DNA of 64,000 bases, from assembly GCF_936928535.1 (NCBI RefSeq), contig NZ_CAKZHY010000169.1:62001-126000 (forward strand), given 5' to 3'. A program made the position numbers and the translations under genes. Source of the stretch: an uncultured Bradyrhizobium sp. Lineage in GTDB: Bacteria; Pseudomonadota; Alphaproteobacteria; Rhizobiales; Xanthobacteraceae. Each line of letters starts with the position of its first letter. The first letter of the stretch is position 1. This document shows, one piece after another, positions 1-7,561 of this stretch. The notes beneath the pieces are model-generated. The model was not told the DNA's origin, ran no database searches, and saw only the letters and a list, made by a program, of their open reading frames with translations.

Positions 1-55
1 GCACTGGCGCTGCGGTGGGGGAAGTAGGGCTAGCGCCACCGACCAAAACCTCGGC

Positions 56-190
56 TGTCGTCCCGGACAAGCGAAGCGCAGATCCGGGACCCATACGCCG
101 CAGCAAGAGTTTTGCGAAGACTCGGGGTTACCGACCTCGCGTCACAACTGCTCTCAGTGGCTATGGGTCCCGGCCTTCGCCGGGACGACA
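56..190. repeat. Intergenic palindromic repeat element
   Basis: Two pairs of perfect arms are nested here: TGTCGTCCCGG (56-66) pairs with CCGGGACGACA (180-190), and CCGGGACCCATA (84-95) pairs with TATGGGTCCCGG (162-173). The layout, with a GAAGCGCAGATCCGGGACCC-like arm facing a GGGTCCCGGCCTTCGCC-like arm, is a common dispersed intergenic element of Bradyrhizobium-type genomes (from memory). No gene is seen in bases 1-213. Confidence 0.7.
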
Positions 191-213
191 ATGAATGTGA
201 CGCGCGATGCGGG

Positions 214-912
214 CTAACCAATCAGCATCCACTCGCCGATGATGCGAAACCTTGCCTTCGCATCATCCTGCTTGAACAGCGTAAGGCGATCGATATCGAG
301 AGTCTCGAGACCAAGCCCCGCAAATCGCGCCCGCAACATCTCCAGAATCGGCCCGCGTCGTTCCGAGTCCAGCCGCCCCGTCAGCGTCATGTGGAAGCGG
401 AATTCTTCCATCACGTAGGGGTAGCCCCAGCGATCGAGATATTCGCGCTGGCGCTCGCTGAGCTTCTCGGGCCTGCGCCGCGCACGGTCTTGCGCCGTCA
501 GCGGTGGACGGAACGAATCGAAGTCGCGGACGCAATCGGCGGCAAGCTCTTGAAGCGCGTCGACCGGCTCGGCCGGAATCACGGCAATGAAGCCGCTGAT
601 GGAATCGACGATCGGGCGGATCACCGGGATCGGGCGCGCCTTGCCGGCGAATGTTGCACAGGCTGCCACCAGCTCGGCCTCGGTCTTGCCTGAGACCAGC
701 GCCATCGGCGCCTTCAGCGTGCCGTGAAACCCGTATTTGCGGGGATCTGCGGTGATGTCGCGCCAGTCCGGCGCAGCGCGTAGAGCGTCGTTTGGGAACG
801 GCAGCTCATCGCCTGTATAGGCATCATAGCCGAGCAGCTCGGCGCCGAAGCGGGAGAGCGCGTGGTCGGCGCCAGCGGCAAAATAGATCGCGTAGCGGGG
901 AAAATCTGTCAT
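214..912 (-). CDS. DUF1045 2H-phosphoesterase, phosphonate operon protein
   Basis: This 232-aa protein carries the two H-x-T motifs of the 2H phosphoesterase superfamily, HGT at residues 63-65 and HMT at 174-176, which in relatives act on cyclic phosphates. The sequence fits the DUF1045 family that typically sits in phosphonate operons. It is the last gene of a leftward operon, 18 nt after the divergent phnM paralog. The ATG at 912 is preferred to the in-frame TTG at 918. Because no PhnP (the usual 5-phosphoribosyl-1,2-cyclic-phosphate phosphodiesterase) is seen in the window, a role as its functional substitute is plausible, but that is inference. Confidence 0.8.
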   Translation of the reverse strand: MTDFPRYAIYFAAGADHALSRFGAELLGYDAYTGDELPFPNDALRAAPDWRDITADPRKYGFHGTLKAPMALVSGKTEAELVAACATFAGKARPIPVIRPIVDSISGFIAVIPAEPVDALQELAADCVRDFDSFRPPLTAQDRARRRPEKLSERQREYLDRWGYPYVMEEFRFHMTLTGRLDSERRGPILEMLRARFAGLGLETLDIDRLTLFKQDDAKARFRIIGEWMLIG

Positions 913-930
913 TAGCAAAGCATAGCCAAT

Positions 931-2124
931 TTAGGCCGCAACGACAGTCCCGCGCGACATCGCTGCCGTGCTATGCAGCCGCGTCGCCTCCGTGAGATGC
1001 ACGAGCTTGCCGGCTGCGATCACCGCGACCAGCCGCGGACGCAGCGGCAGGCTGTCGTCGACTAGCAGGATGTCGGCCCGACGGCCTGCGGCGAGCGTGC
1101 CGCGATCGGTCAGGCCGGTGGCCTCTGCCGGCGCCGACGAGATCAGCGTCCAGCCTTCCGTCAGCGGCAGCACGCCGTCGGCGGCAAGGCGGAACGCGGC
1201 GAGCAGCGGGGCCGGATAGTAATAGTCCGAGGCCAGCACGGTGCAGAGCCCCTTGCCGATCATGTCGGAGGCCTTGGTCCAGCCGGTGTGGCTGCCGCCG
1301 CGCACGACGTTCGGTGCGCCGTAGACGATGGCATCGCCAGCGGCCGCGGCCTCGCGCGCCGTCTCTTCGTTGACAGGAAACTCGGCGAGCTTCACGCCCA
1401 TGTCGCGAAAATCCCGGCGCATGGCCGGCGTCTGATCGTCATGCGACAGCATCCGCACCTCAGCCGCGCGGGCCACGGCCGCGAGCCGGGTGATCGATGC
1501 CGGAACATCGGCCGCGCGCGAGACGATATGCCCGACGAGCTTGTCGAACTCCTCGCTCGACAAGCCAGTGCGCTCCACCATGCGGTTGCGCTTGCGTGGG
1601 TTCGCCATGTCGCCAATCGTGCCGCCCATATGGTCGTTGAAAGCGAACAGGTCGACCCGGCCCTCGGCGAGCCACTGGCCGATCTCGTCCTCGGCATCCA
1701 GATTGTAGGTCTCGTGGCGCAGATGAAAGCGCGTGTCGGCGGCGAAGTGCGGACGCTGCCGCTCGATCGCCTCGAGCAGGCGCCTGGCATTGTCGCCGCT
1801 GCGCAAGCCCGGCTCCCACGACCATGTGGTGGCGTGGAACACCGTTGTGATGCCGTTGCTGATGACCTGGCGGTCGGTGTCATCCAGCGCGACGTCGATC
1901 GGGAAGTCGACGCCGGCGCGCGGCATCATCTGCCGCTCGAAAGCGTCGCCATGCAGATCGACGATGCCGGGCAGCACCAGCAGATTGCGCGCATCGATCG
2001 CCAGCCGCGCGCGGCCGCACGTCGCATCGACCTGCGCAATGTCGGTTCCGGATATTGAGAGCGATGTTTCGGTGAGCTCGGAGCCGACAAGGGTCCGGCC
2101 ACCCTCGATGAAAATGTCTGTCAC
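931..2124 (-). CDS. phnM: PhnM-type amidohydrolase, divergent paralog
   Basis: This 397-aa amidohydrolase is related to PhnM, alpha-D-ribose 1-methylphosphonate 5-triphosphate diphosphatase, which releases pyrophosphate in the C-P lyase pathway. Metal-site signatures are visible: DLHGD at 56-60, a central FNDHMGG, SHDDQTP, and GAPNVVRGGSHTG followed by LASDYYYP. It differs clearly from the second PhnM at 12179, where the first motif is ELHTD and the central one SLMDHTPGQRQF. The GTG start at 2124 overlaps the acetyltransferase stop by 4 nt (GTGA), so the two are translationally coupled. It may act on a different ribosyl phosphonate or serve as a second copy. Confidence 0.8.
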   Translation of the reverse strand: MTDIFIEGGRTLVGSELTETSLSISGTDIAQVDATCGRARLAIDARNLLVLPGIVDLHGDAFERQMMPRAGVDFPIDVALDDTDRQVISNGITTVFHATTWSWEPGLRSGDNARRLLEAIERQRPHFAADTRFHLRHETYNLDAEDEIGQWLAEGRVDLFAFNDHMGGTIGDMANPRKRNRMVERTGLSSEEFDKLVGHIVSRAADVPASITRLAAVARAAEVRMLSHDDQTPAMRRDFRDMGVKLAEFPVNEETAREAAAAGDAIVYGAPNVVRGGSHTGWTKASDMIGKGLCTVLASDYYYPAPLLAAFRLAADGVLPLTEGWTLISSAPAEATGLTDRGTLAAGRRADILLVDDSLPLRPRLVAVIAAGKLVHLTEATRLHSTAAMSRGTVVAA

Positions 2125-2777
2125 GCGACCGCGGTTGGTTTGCTGGAGGAGGAACGTGCCTCTGCTTCGTATGCCCTAAGGAAATCTTCAATTGCGAGCT
2201 TGCGGAAATCGGGCAGCGCCGCACGCAATTTGTCGTGATCCCAGTCCCACCATGCCAGCCTGGCAAGCCGTCCGGCAACCTCTTCCGAGAATCTGCGACG
2301 CACGATCCGCGCGGGATTGCCGGCGACAATGGTATAGGCGGGCACGTCCTTGGTGACGATGGCGCCGGCCGCGATGACCGCGCCGGTGCCGATGTTGCGG
2401 CCCGGCAGCACGATCGCGCCATGGCCGATCCAGACGTCATGGCCGATGCGGATGTGATGTCGGCGCCGCCAGTCGAAGAAATCGGTGTCGTCGCTTTCGC
2501 CAGGAAAATAGGCGCTGGAGCGATAGGTGAAATGCGCCTGCGTGGCTCGGTGCATCGGATGGTTGCCGGGATTGATGCGCGTCATCGCCGCGATCGAGCA
2601 GAACTTTCCGATGGTCGTGTAGGTAATCTGCGCGTCGTTGACGACGTAGGAGTAGTTCCCCATCGCGACTTCTTGCAGGACCGTGCGGGCACCGACCTCG
2701 GTATAGGCGCCGAGTTTGACCTCGTGCAACTTCGCCGAAGGATCGATGGTCGGCTCGACCGATAGCACCTTGGCCAT
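2121..2777 (-). CDS. Phosphonate-associated hexapeptide-repeat acetyltransferase
   Basis: This 218-aa protein has the left-handed beta-helix hexapeptide pattern (IGKFCSIA, IGHDVWIGHGAIV, IGTGAVIAAGAIVTKDV, and the terminal YTIVAGNPARIVRRRF), typical of xenobiotic/virginiamycin-type acyltransferases and of the acetyltransferase often encoded in phosphonate operons. The start at 2777 gives MAKVLSVEP; an open frame running further upstream into phnC is only antisense shadow. It is the first gene of the leftward phn operon, behind an array of PhoB half-sites. Acetylation of aminoalkylphosphonates would fit, but the substrate is not shown by the sequence. Confidence 0.8.
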   Translation of the reverse strand: MAKVLSVEPTIDPSAKLHEVKLGAYTEVGARTVLQEVAMGNYSYVVNDAQITYTTIGKFCSIAAMTRINPGNHPMHRATQAHFTYRSSAYFPGESDDTDFFDWRRRHHIRIGHDVWIGHGAIVLPGRNIGTGAVIAAGAIVTKDVPAYTIVAGNPARIVRRRFSEEVAGRLARLAWWDWDHDKLRAALPDFRKLAIEDFLRAYEAEARSSSSKPTAVA

Positions 2778-2824
2778 GTTGGATCCGAAAGTTCGAGGGC
2801 GGGCGCATCTCTTCGAGCGGCTCG

Positions 2825-2853
2825 ATGACATTATCATGACGACGCGATGACAG
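2825..2853 (-). promoter_or_regulatory. Triple PhoB half-site array (Pho box), leftward
   Basis: On the minus strand the heptamers CTGTCAT, TCGTCAT and ATGTCAT follow each other with exactly 4 nt between them, giving the 11-bp period of tandem PhoB half-sites. The array lies 48 nt upstream of the acetyltransferase start and should activate the leftward operon under phosphate limitation. Confidence 0.75.
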
Positions 2854-2890
2854 GGGATGAGGTGTGTAGGATCGCCGCACTGCATTGCGC

Positions 2891-2908
2891 ATGTCACACA
2901 AGTGTCAA
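2891..2908 (+). promoter_or_regulatory. Pho box upstream of phnC
   Basis: ATGTCAC, 4 nt, GTGTCAA: two direct half-sites at 11-bp spacing, close to the consensus of two CTGTCAT repeats. The site ends 43 nt before the phnC start at 2952. Confidence 0.7.
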
Positions 2909-2951
2909 CCGCGGAGGATAGCGGTGGGCTCCAGCTACTATGGAGCCCTGC

Positions 2952-3761
2952 ATGCTGGTGGTTGAAGGTCTGACGTGCCGCTTCGGCGCAAAAGCGGCGG
3001 TCGATGACGCTTCGTTTCAAATATCCCCCGGCGGCTTCGTCGGTGTGATCGGGCGCTCCGGCGCCGGCAAGTCGACCCTGCTGCGAACCATCAATCGTCT
3101 GGTGACGCCTACGCAGGGTCGCATCGTGTTCGACGGCCTCGACGTCACCGCGTTGCGCGGCAAGGAATTGCGGCAGTGGCGGGCGCGGTCGGCGATGATC
3201 TTCCAGCAGTTCAACCTGGTCGGCCGGCTCGACGTGCTGACCAATGTGCTGATGGGGCGTCTCGCCACCATGCCGGCCTGGCGCTCGCTGTCGCAGATCT
3301 GGCCCGAGCAGGACAAGGCGCTGGCGATGTCGGCGCTGGAACAGTTCGATATCGCTGCGCTCGCCGCCCAGCGCGCCGACCAGCTTTCCGGCGGCCAGCA
3401 GCAGCGTGTTGCGATCGCGCGGGCGCTGGTGCAGCAGCCCGACATCATCCTCGCCGACGAGCCGATCGCCTCGCTCGATCCGCGCAACACCAAGATCGTC
3501 ATGGATGCGCTGCTGCGCATCAACAAGCACTTCGGCATCACCGTGCTCTGCAATTTGCATTCGCTCGACCTAGCGCGCGGCTATTGCGATCGCCTGATCG
3601 GCATGGCGGCGGGCCGCGTGGTGTTCGATGGCGCGCCGTCCGCGCTGACCGACCTTGTTGCGCGTGAGCTCTACGATCTCGAAGCCGCCGACGTCATGGG
3701 CGGCGTGCCAGCGCCGGTGCCCGAGGGCGTCCCGGCACTCGGAACGGCCGCGGCGGCCTGA
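2952..3761 (+). CDS. phnC: Phosphonate ABC transporter ATP-binding protein PhnC
   Basis: This 269-aa ABC ATPase energises phosphonate import through PhnE. Walker A is GRSGAGKST (34-42), followed by the QQFNLVGRLDVLTNVLMGRL region typical of PhnC, the signature LSGGQQQRV and Walker B IILADEP. The ATG at 2952 is chosen because GGAG at 2942-2945 sits 6 nt before it; the in-frame ATG at 2940 has no such site. It is the first gene of phnCDE1E2 and lies behind a Pho box. The C-terminus is Ala/Pro-rich. Confidence 0.95.
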   Translation: MLVVEGLTCRFGAKAAVDDASFQISPGGFVGVIGRSGAGKSTLLRTINRLVTPTQGRIVFDGLDVTALRGKELRQWRARSAMIFQQFNLVGRLDVLTNVLMGRLATMPAWRSLSQIWPEQDKALAMSALEQFDIAALAAQRADQLSGGQQQRVAIARALVQQPDIILADEPIASLDPRNTKIVMDALLRINKHFGITVLCNLHSLDLARGYCDRLIGMAAGRVVFDGAPSALTDLVARELYDLEAADVMGGVPAPVPEGVPALGTAAAA

Positions 3762-3818
3762 GCCGCTGTCCATCGCTACTTTCGCTTCAACCGACCTCAA
3801 CCTGGGAAGAGGGCTAAC

Positions 3819-4748
3819 ATGATCACTCGCAGACTGATTCTCGCCGGCGTCGCCGCGCTGACCTTTGCCGGATCCGCTTCCGCCGAAGACTGGAAGACCA
3901 AATATCCGGAGATTACCTTCGCCGCGATTCCGGCGGAGAACGGTTCGGGCGTCACCGAGCGCTACGGCCCCTTCATCAACTATCTGTCGAAGGAGCTCGG
4001 CATCAAGGTGACGCTGCGCGTCGCCAACGACTATGCGGCCCTCATCGAAGGCCAGCGCGCCGGCAACATCCACATCGGCTATTACGGTCCGGCTTCCTTT
4101 GCGCGTGCCCGTCTCACCGGCGTCAAGACCGACGCCTTCGTGATCGACGTCAACTCCGACGGCTCGAAGGGCTATTACTCGGTGTTCTACGTGCTGGCGA
4201 AGTCGCCGTACCAGAAGATCGAGGACCTCAAGGGCAAGAACCTCGGCCTGGTCGATCCGAACTCGACGTCGGGCAACAACATGCCCCGCTTCAAGCTGAA
4301 CGCGATGAGCATCGATCCCGATGCCTATTTCTCCAAGGTCGTCTTCACCGGCAGCCACGAGAATGCCGTGCTGGCGCTGGCCCAGGGCACTGTCGACGTC
4401 GCCGCCAATTGGTGGAACGCCGACGACGATTCCAACCTGACCCGCATGCTCAACAAGGGCATGGTGAAGTCGGCCGACGGCACGCCGATGAAGAAGGAAG
4501 ATTTCCGCATCATCGTGAAGTCCGACCTCATCATCAACTCGCCCTACGCCTATCTCAGCGATCTGCCTGAAGATATGAAGGCCGCGATCAAGAAGGCCTT
4601 CCTCGATGCGGCGACGAAGGACCCCGAGGCGTTCAACAAGCTCTCTGACGGCAAGAACAAGCCGTGGCAGCCGGTCGCCAACGACGATTACAACAAGACC
4701 ATCGAGCTGATTAAGTTCGTCGACAATCTGCGTAAGAAGGCGTCCTGA
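3819..4748 (+). CDS. phnD: Phosphonate ABC transporter substrate-binding protein PhnD
   Basis: This 309-aa periplasmic receptor has a signal peptide that appears to be cleaved after ...GSASA (residue ~22). Features of PhnD are the ATGxP-like NGSGVTERYGPF segment, GYYGPASFARAR, and the STSGNNMPRF loop that in relatives contributes to phosphonate binding. A good Shine-Dalgarno (GGGAAGAGGG) precedes the ATG. It is followed by a hairpin terminator before phnE, which probably keeps PhnD in excess over the membrane subunits. Confidence 0.95.
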   Translation: MITRRLILAGVAALTFAGSASAEDWKTKYPEITFAAIPAENGSGVTERYGPFINYLSKELGIKVTLRVANDYAALIEGQRAGNIHIGYYGPASFARARLTGVKTDAFVIDVNSDGSKGYYSVFYVLAKSPYQKIEDLKGKNLGLVDPNSTSGNNMPRFKLNAMSIDPDAYFSKVVFTGSHENAVLALAQGTVDVAANWWNADDDSNLTRMLNKGMVKSADGTPMKKEDFRIIVKSDLIINSPYAYLSDLPEDMKAAIKKAFLDAATKDPEAFNKLSDGKNKPWQPVANDDYNKTIELIKFVDNLRKKAS

Positions 4749-4769
4749 GCTCGTCGGGACGAGGCACTG

Positions 4770-4798
4770 GAGCCGGGTCGACGGACCCGGCTCTTTTT
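4770..4798 (+). terminator. Intercistronic Rho-independent terminator/attenuator
   Basis: The perfect 10-bp stem GAGCCGGGTC (4770-4779) / GACCCGGCTC (4784-4793), with a 4-nt loop, is followed by five T (4794-4798). It lies inside the phnCDE operon, 22 nt after the phnD stop and 26 nt before the phnE start. Confidence 0.85.
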
Positions 4799-4824
4799 CT
4801 TGATGGATCCTTCCCCCTGAATTC

Positions 4825-5709
4825 ATGACACTTGCGGTTTCGATTCTCCCCGAGCAGCAGCTTGCTGCACTCAACGCGACCTATCGCAAGGCGGTCGCGC
4901 GCAAGCGCTTGCGCCTCTTGGCGGGCTTCGCCGTCTTCGTCGCCGCGCTGGTCGTGGCCTCGATCGGCGCCGAGGTGAATTTGCGCACCCTCTTCACCTA
5001 TTTCGGCAATTTCGTCAGCTATTTCGACCGCATCCTCACCCTCGACAGCGGCCAGCGGGTCTGGACCAATTTTGGCGAGTGGTTCTGGGGCTTGCATAAG
5101 TGGCTGAAGCTGCTCGGCGAGACGCTGCTGATCTCCTATGTCGGCACACTGATCGGCGCGGTCCTCGCCTTCGGGCTCAATTTCCTCGCCGCTGAAAACA
5201 CCTCGCCCGCTCCCTGGCTGCTTTTCACGGTGCGGCGCCTGCTGGAATTCGCGCGCACCGTGCCAGGCATCGTGTTCGCCCTGATCTTTGTCATGGCCTT
5301 CGGCCTCGGCCCGGTGGCGGGCGTGCTCGCAATTGCGATTCACTCCACCGGCGCGCTCGGAAAGCTGTTCTCGGAGATCGTCGAGAATGCGGACATGAAG
5401 CCGGTCGAGGGCATCCGTTCCACCGGTGCGAGCTGGCTCTCGTGCATGCGCTTTGCGATCCTGCCGCAGGTCTCGGCGGGCTTTGCCAGCTACGCGCTGC
5501 TGCGCTTCGAGATCAACGTCCGCGAGGCTTCCGTCATGGGCTTTGTCGGCGCCGGCGGCATCGGGCAGGAACTGATCGTCGCGATCCGCAAGTTCTACTA
5601 TTCAGACGTCAGCGCCATCCTCGTGACCATCATCGTCACGGTCTTCCTGATCGACATCACGACCGGCTGGGTGCGCGGCCGCCTGTTCGGCAAGGAGGCG
5701 CGGACATGA
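4825..5709 (+). CDS. phnE: Phosphonate ABC transporter permease PhnE (first copy)
   Basis: This 294-aa inner-membrane permease has about six hydrophobic segments after a charged N-terminus. A binding-protein-dependent permease signature lies in the C-terminal half (AGVLAIAIHSTGALGKLFSE, then VEGIRSTGASWL), which is the EAA-type loop that contacts PhnC. The C-terminal GFVGAGGIGQEL is typical of PhnE. Its stop overlaps the start of the second permease (ATGA), so the pair probably forms a heterodimeric channel. Confidence 0.93.
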   Translation: MTLAVSILPEQQLAALNATYRKAVARKRLRLLAGFAVFVAALVVASIGAEVNLRTLFTYFGNFVSYFDRILTLDSGQRVWTNFGEWFWGLHKWLKLLGETLLISYVGTLIGAVLAFGLNFLAAENTSPAPWLLFTVRRLLEFARTVPGIVFALIFVMAFGLGPVAGVLAIAIHSTGALGKLFSEIVENADMKPVEGIRSTGASWLSCMRFAILPQVSAGFASYALLRFEINVREASVMGFVGAGGIGQELIVAIRKFYYSDVSAILVTIIVTVFLIDITTGWVRGRLFGKEART

Positions 5710-6551
5710 GCAGGCCGCAGGATGTGGACACCGCGGAGCTCCGCGCCCGCTATCCCCATGTCTTCAACCGTCCGGCGTCGTCGCGCCTGGCGACGCCCGC
5801 GATGCTCGCCGGGGCGCTTGCGATCTTCGTGTTCGGCCTGGTCGATCTCGACTTCTCGCCGTCGCGTTTCATCTCGGGGCTGAGCCAGCTCGGCTGGATC
5901 AGCATGATGATGATGCCGCCCGATCCCGGCTCGTCGCTGCCGCTGTATCTGAAGGCACTGGGCGAGACGCTGTCGATCGCCTTGCTCGGCACCACGCTTG
6001 CCGCTCTGCTCGCGCTGCCGGTGAGCCTTTTTGCGGCCCGCAATATCGTACCCGGGATCGTCCGCTTTCCGGTGCGGCGGTTTCTCGATTCGATCCGCGG
6101 CGTGGATACGCTGATCTGGGCGCTGGTGTGGATCAACGTGGTCGGGCTCGGTCCGTTCGCCGGCGTGCTCGCCATCGCGGTGTCGGATTTCGGCGCGTTC
6201 GGAAAGCTGTTCTCGGAGGCGATCGAAAGCGCCGACCAGAAGCAGGTCGAGGGCATTCGCGCCTCGGGCGGTAGCGCGCTGCACGAGATCAGGTTTGGCC
6301 TGATGCCGCAGGTGCTGCCCGTCATCGCCGGTCAGGTGCTGTATTTCATCGAATCCAACACGCGCTCCGCCACCATCATCGGCATCGTCGGCGCCGGCGG
6401 CATCGGTCTCCAACTCGCCGAGCAGATCCGTGTGCTGGAATGGCAGAAAGTGTCGTTCCTGATCCTGATGATCCTGGTCGCAGTCGCCGCGATCGATTTC
6501 ATCTCGGGCAAGCTGCGCTTTGCGATTATCGGGCGCAGGGCTGTGGCCTGA
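5706..6551 (+). CDS. phnE: Phosphonate ABC transporter permease PhnE (second copy)
   Basis: This 281-aa permease is paralogous to the preceding gene, with the matching FAGVLAIAVSDFGAFGKLFSE and VEGIRASGGSALHE coupling segment and the C-terminal GIVGAGGIGLQLAE. The start at 5706 overlaps the phnE1 stop by 4 nt; the longer open frame upstream is an artefact inside phnE1. It is the last gene of the import operon and is followed within 10 nt by an intergenic palindromic element. Confidence 0.93.
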   Translation: MSRPQDVDTAELRARYPHVFNRPASSRLATPAMLAGALAIFVFGLVDLDFSPSRFISGLSQLGWISMMMMPPDPGSSLPLYLKALGETLSIALLGTTLAALLALPVSLFAARNIVPGIVRFPVRRFLDSIRGVDTLIWALVWINVVGLGPFAGVLAIAVSDFGAFGKLFSEAIESADQKQVEGIRASGGSALHEIRFGLMPQVLPVIAGQVLYFIESNTRSATIIGIVGAGGIGLQLAEQIRVLEWQKVSFLILMILVAVAAIDFISGKLRFAIIGRRAVA

Positions 6552-6560
6552 GCTTGCTTT

Positions 6561-6714
6561 CTTCCTTCTCCCCTTGTGGGAGAAGGTGGCGCGAAGCGCC
6601 GGATGAGGGGTTCTCCCTGCGCATTCAAATGTGAGTTGGACTCGCGGAGACAACCCCTCACCTGTCTCGCCGCCCCGCGGCGAGCCACCCTCTCCCGCAA
6701 GGGGAGAGGGAAGA
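6561..6714. repeat. Large intergenic palindromic element, left copy
   Basis: The outer arms face each other as inverted repeats (CTTCCTTCTCCCCTTGTGGG at the left, a GCAAGGGGAGAGGGAAG arm at the right), each with its own small hairpin. Bases 6561-6615 are identical, as reverse complement, to 14647-14701. It fills the gap between the convergent phnE2 and phnF and may also end transcription in both directions. Confidence 0.8.
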
Positions 6715-6716
6715 GT

Positions 6717-7445
6717 CTACGGCTCCACGACGAACTCCACCCGCTCGGCCGCAAATCGTGAGTGCTTCGTCACCAGCGGCTTGCCCTCGAGATCGAGGTC
6801 CGTCGCGTCCACCACCAGGATCGGCCGCCCCAGCGGCAGATCGAGCCGTGCGGCATCGGTGGCGTCAACGATGCCCGCAGTGATCCTTGTCGCGCCGCGG
6901 CGATAGTCGCGGATCCCATAATGCTCGAGCATCTTGGTCATCGAGCGCGTGGCTGAAAACACCGTTCCTGCACCCGGAAATCGCTCCGCCGACAGCCAGG
7001 TCGTCGAGACGCAGATCGGTGTGCGATCGGCGAGCCTGATAGCCTCGATCCGCACCAGCGGCGCGCCGGTCTTTAATCCCAGCTCCCGCGCGAGTTCGCG
7101 GGTTGCGACGTCGTCTGACGCCTCGATCAGCCGGCCATGCGGCTCCCGGCCTTCGGCGCCGACGATCTCCGAGAAGCGCGTGCGTGAGCGCAAGGGATAA
7201 GCGAGCTTCTGCGCCTCGACATAGGTCCCGCTACCACGCTCGGCCCGCACGATGCCGCGTTCGGCAAGCGCGGCCAGCGCGCGCCGCACGGTGTGCCTGT
7301 TGACCCGATAGGTTTCGGCGATCTCCATCTCGCCCGGCAATTTGTCGCCGGCGGCAAAACGGCCGTCGGCGATGCCGCGCTCGATGCCATCAGCAACGAG
7401 TCGCCACAGCGCAACGCCAGAAGAAGCGGTGTCCTGCATGCTCAT
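6717..7445 (-). CDS. phnF: Phosphonate operon transcriptional regulator PhnF (GntR/HutC family)
   Basis: This 242-aa regulator has an N-terminal winged helix (ADGRFAAGDKLPGEMEIAETYRVNRHTVRRALAAL, about residues 18-55) followed by a UTRA ligand-binding domain ending in the usual VDATDLDLEGKPLVTKHSRFAAERVEF. It is transcribed away from phnG, with a Pho box and a 13-bp palindrome between them. Family knowledge makes it a repressor released by a phosphonate-pathway ligand. A second in-frame ATG lies at 7439; no clear ribosome binding site decides between them. Confidence 0.92.
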   Translation of the reverse strand: MSMQDTASSGVALWRLVADGIERGIADGRFAAGDKLPGEMEIAETYRVNRHTVRRALAALAERGIVRAERGSGTYVEAQKLAYPLRSRTRFSEIVGAEGREPHGRLIEASDDVATRELARELGLKTGAPLVRIEAIRLADRTPICVSTTWLSAERFPGAGTVFSATRSMTKMLEHYGIRDYRRGATRITAGIVDATDAARLDLPLGRPILVVDATDLDLEGKPLVTKHSRFAAERVEFVVEP

Positions 7446-7478
7446 GTCGACGACCAGCCTAGCCCGGAAATCACATCC

Positions 7479-7496
7479 TTGTCACGAAACAGTCAT
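7479..7496 (+). promoter_or_regulatory. Pho box upstream of phnG
   Basis: TTGTCAC, 4 nt, CAGTCAT: tandem half-sites at 11-bp spacing. A TATGAA hexamer at 7507-7512 lies about 10 nt downstream, the usual place for the -10 element of a PhoB-activated promoter. Confidence 0.65.
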
Positions 7497-7507
7497 GGCG
7501 CTTCCGT

Positions 7508-7539
7508 ATGAAGTTGTCTAGTATCATAGACAACTTCAT
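7508..7539. promoter_or_regulatory. Perfect palindrome, probable PhnF operator
   Basis: The 13-bp arms ATGAAGTTGTCTA (7508-7520) and TAGACAACTTCAT (7527-7539) are exact inverted repeats around 6 nt. The palindrome begins 12 nt after the Pho box and covers the expected -10/+1 region of phnG, in front of the phnG start at 7562. A GntR-family operator for PhnF is the natural reading. Confidence 0.75.
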
Positions 7540-7561
7540 CTCGGCAAGTTCGGTGGATTCG

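Noticed and set aside
2121..3560. Leftward open frame of 479 codons extending the acetyltransferase across phnC
   Set aside because: Only the part from 2777 down matches a family; the rest is antisense to phnC and has the composition of a shadow frame.
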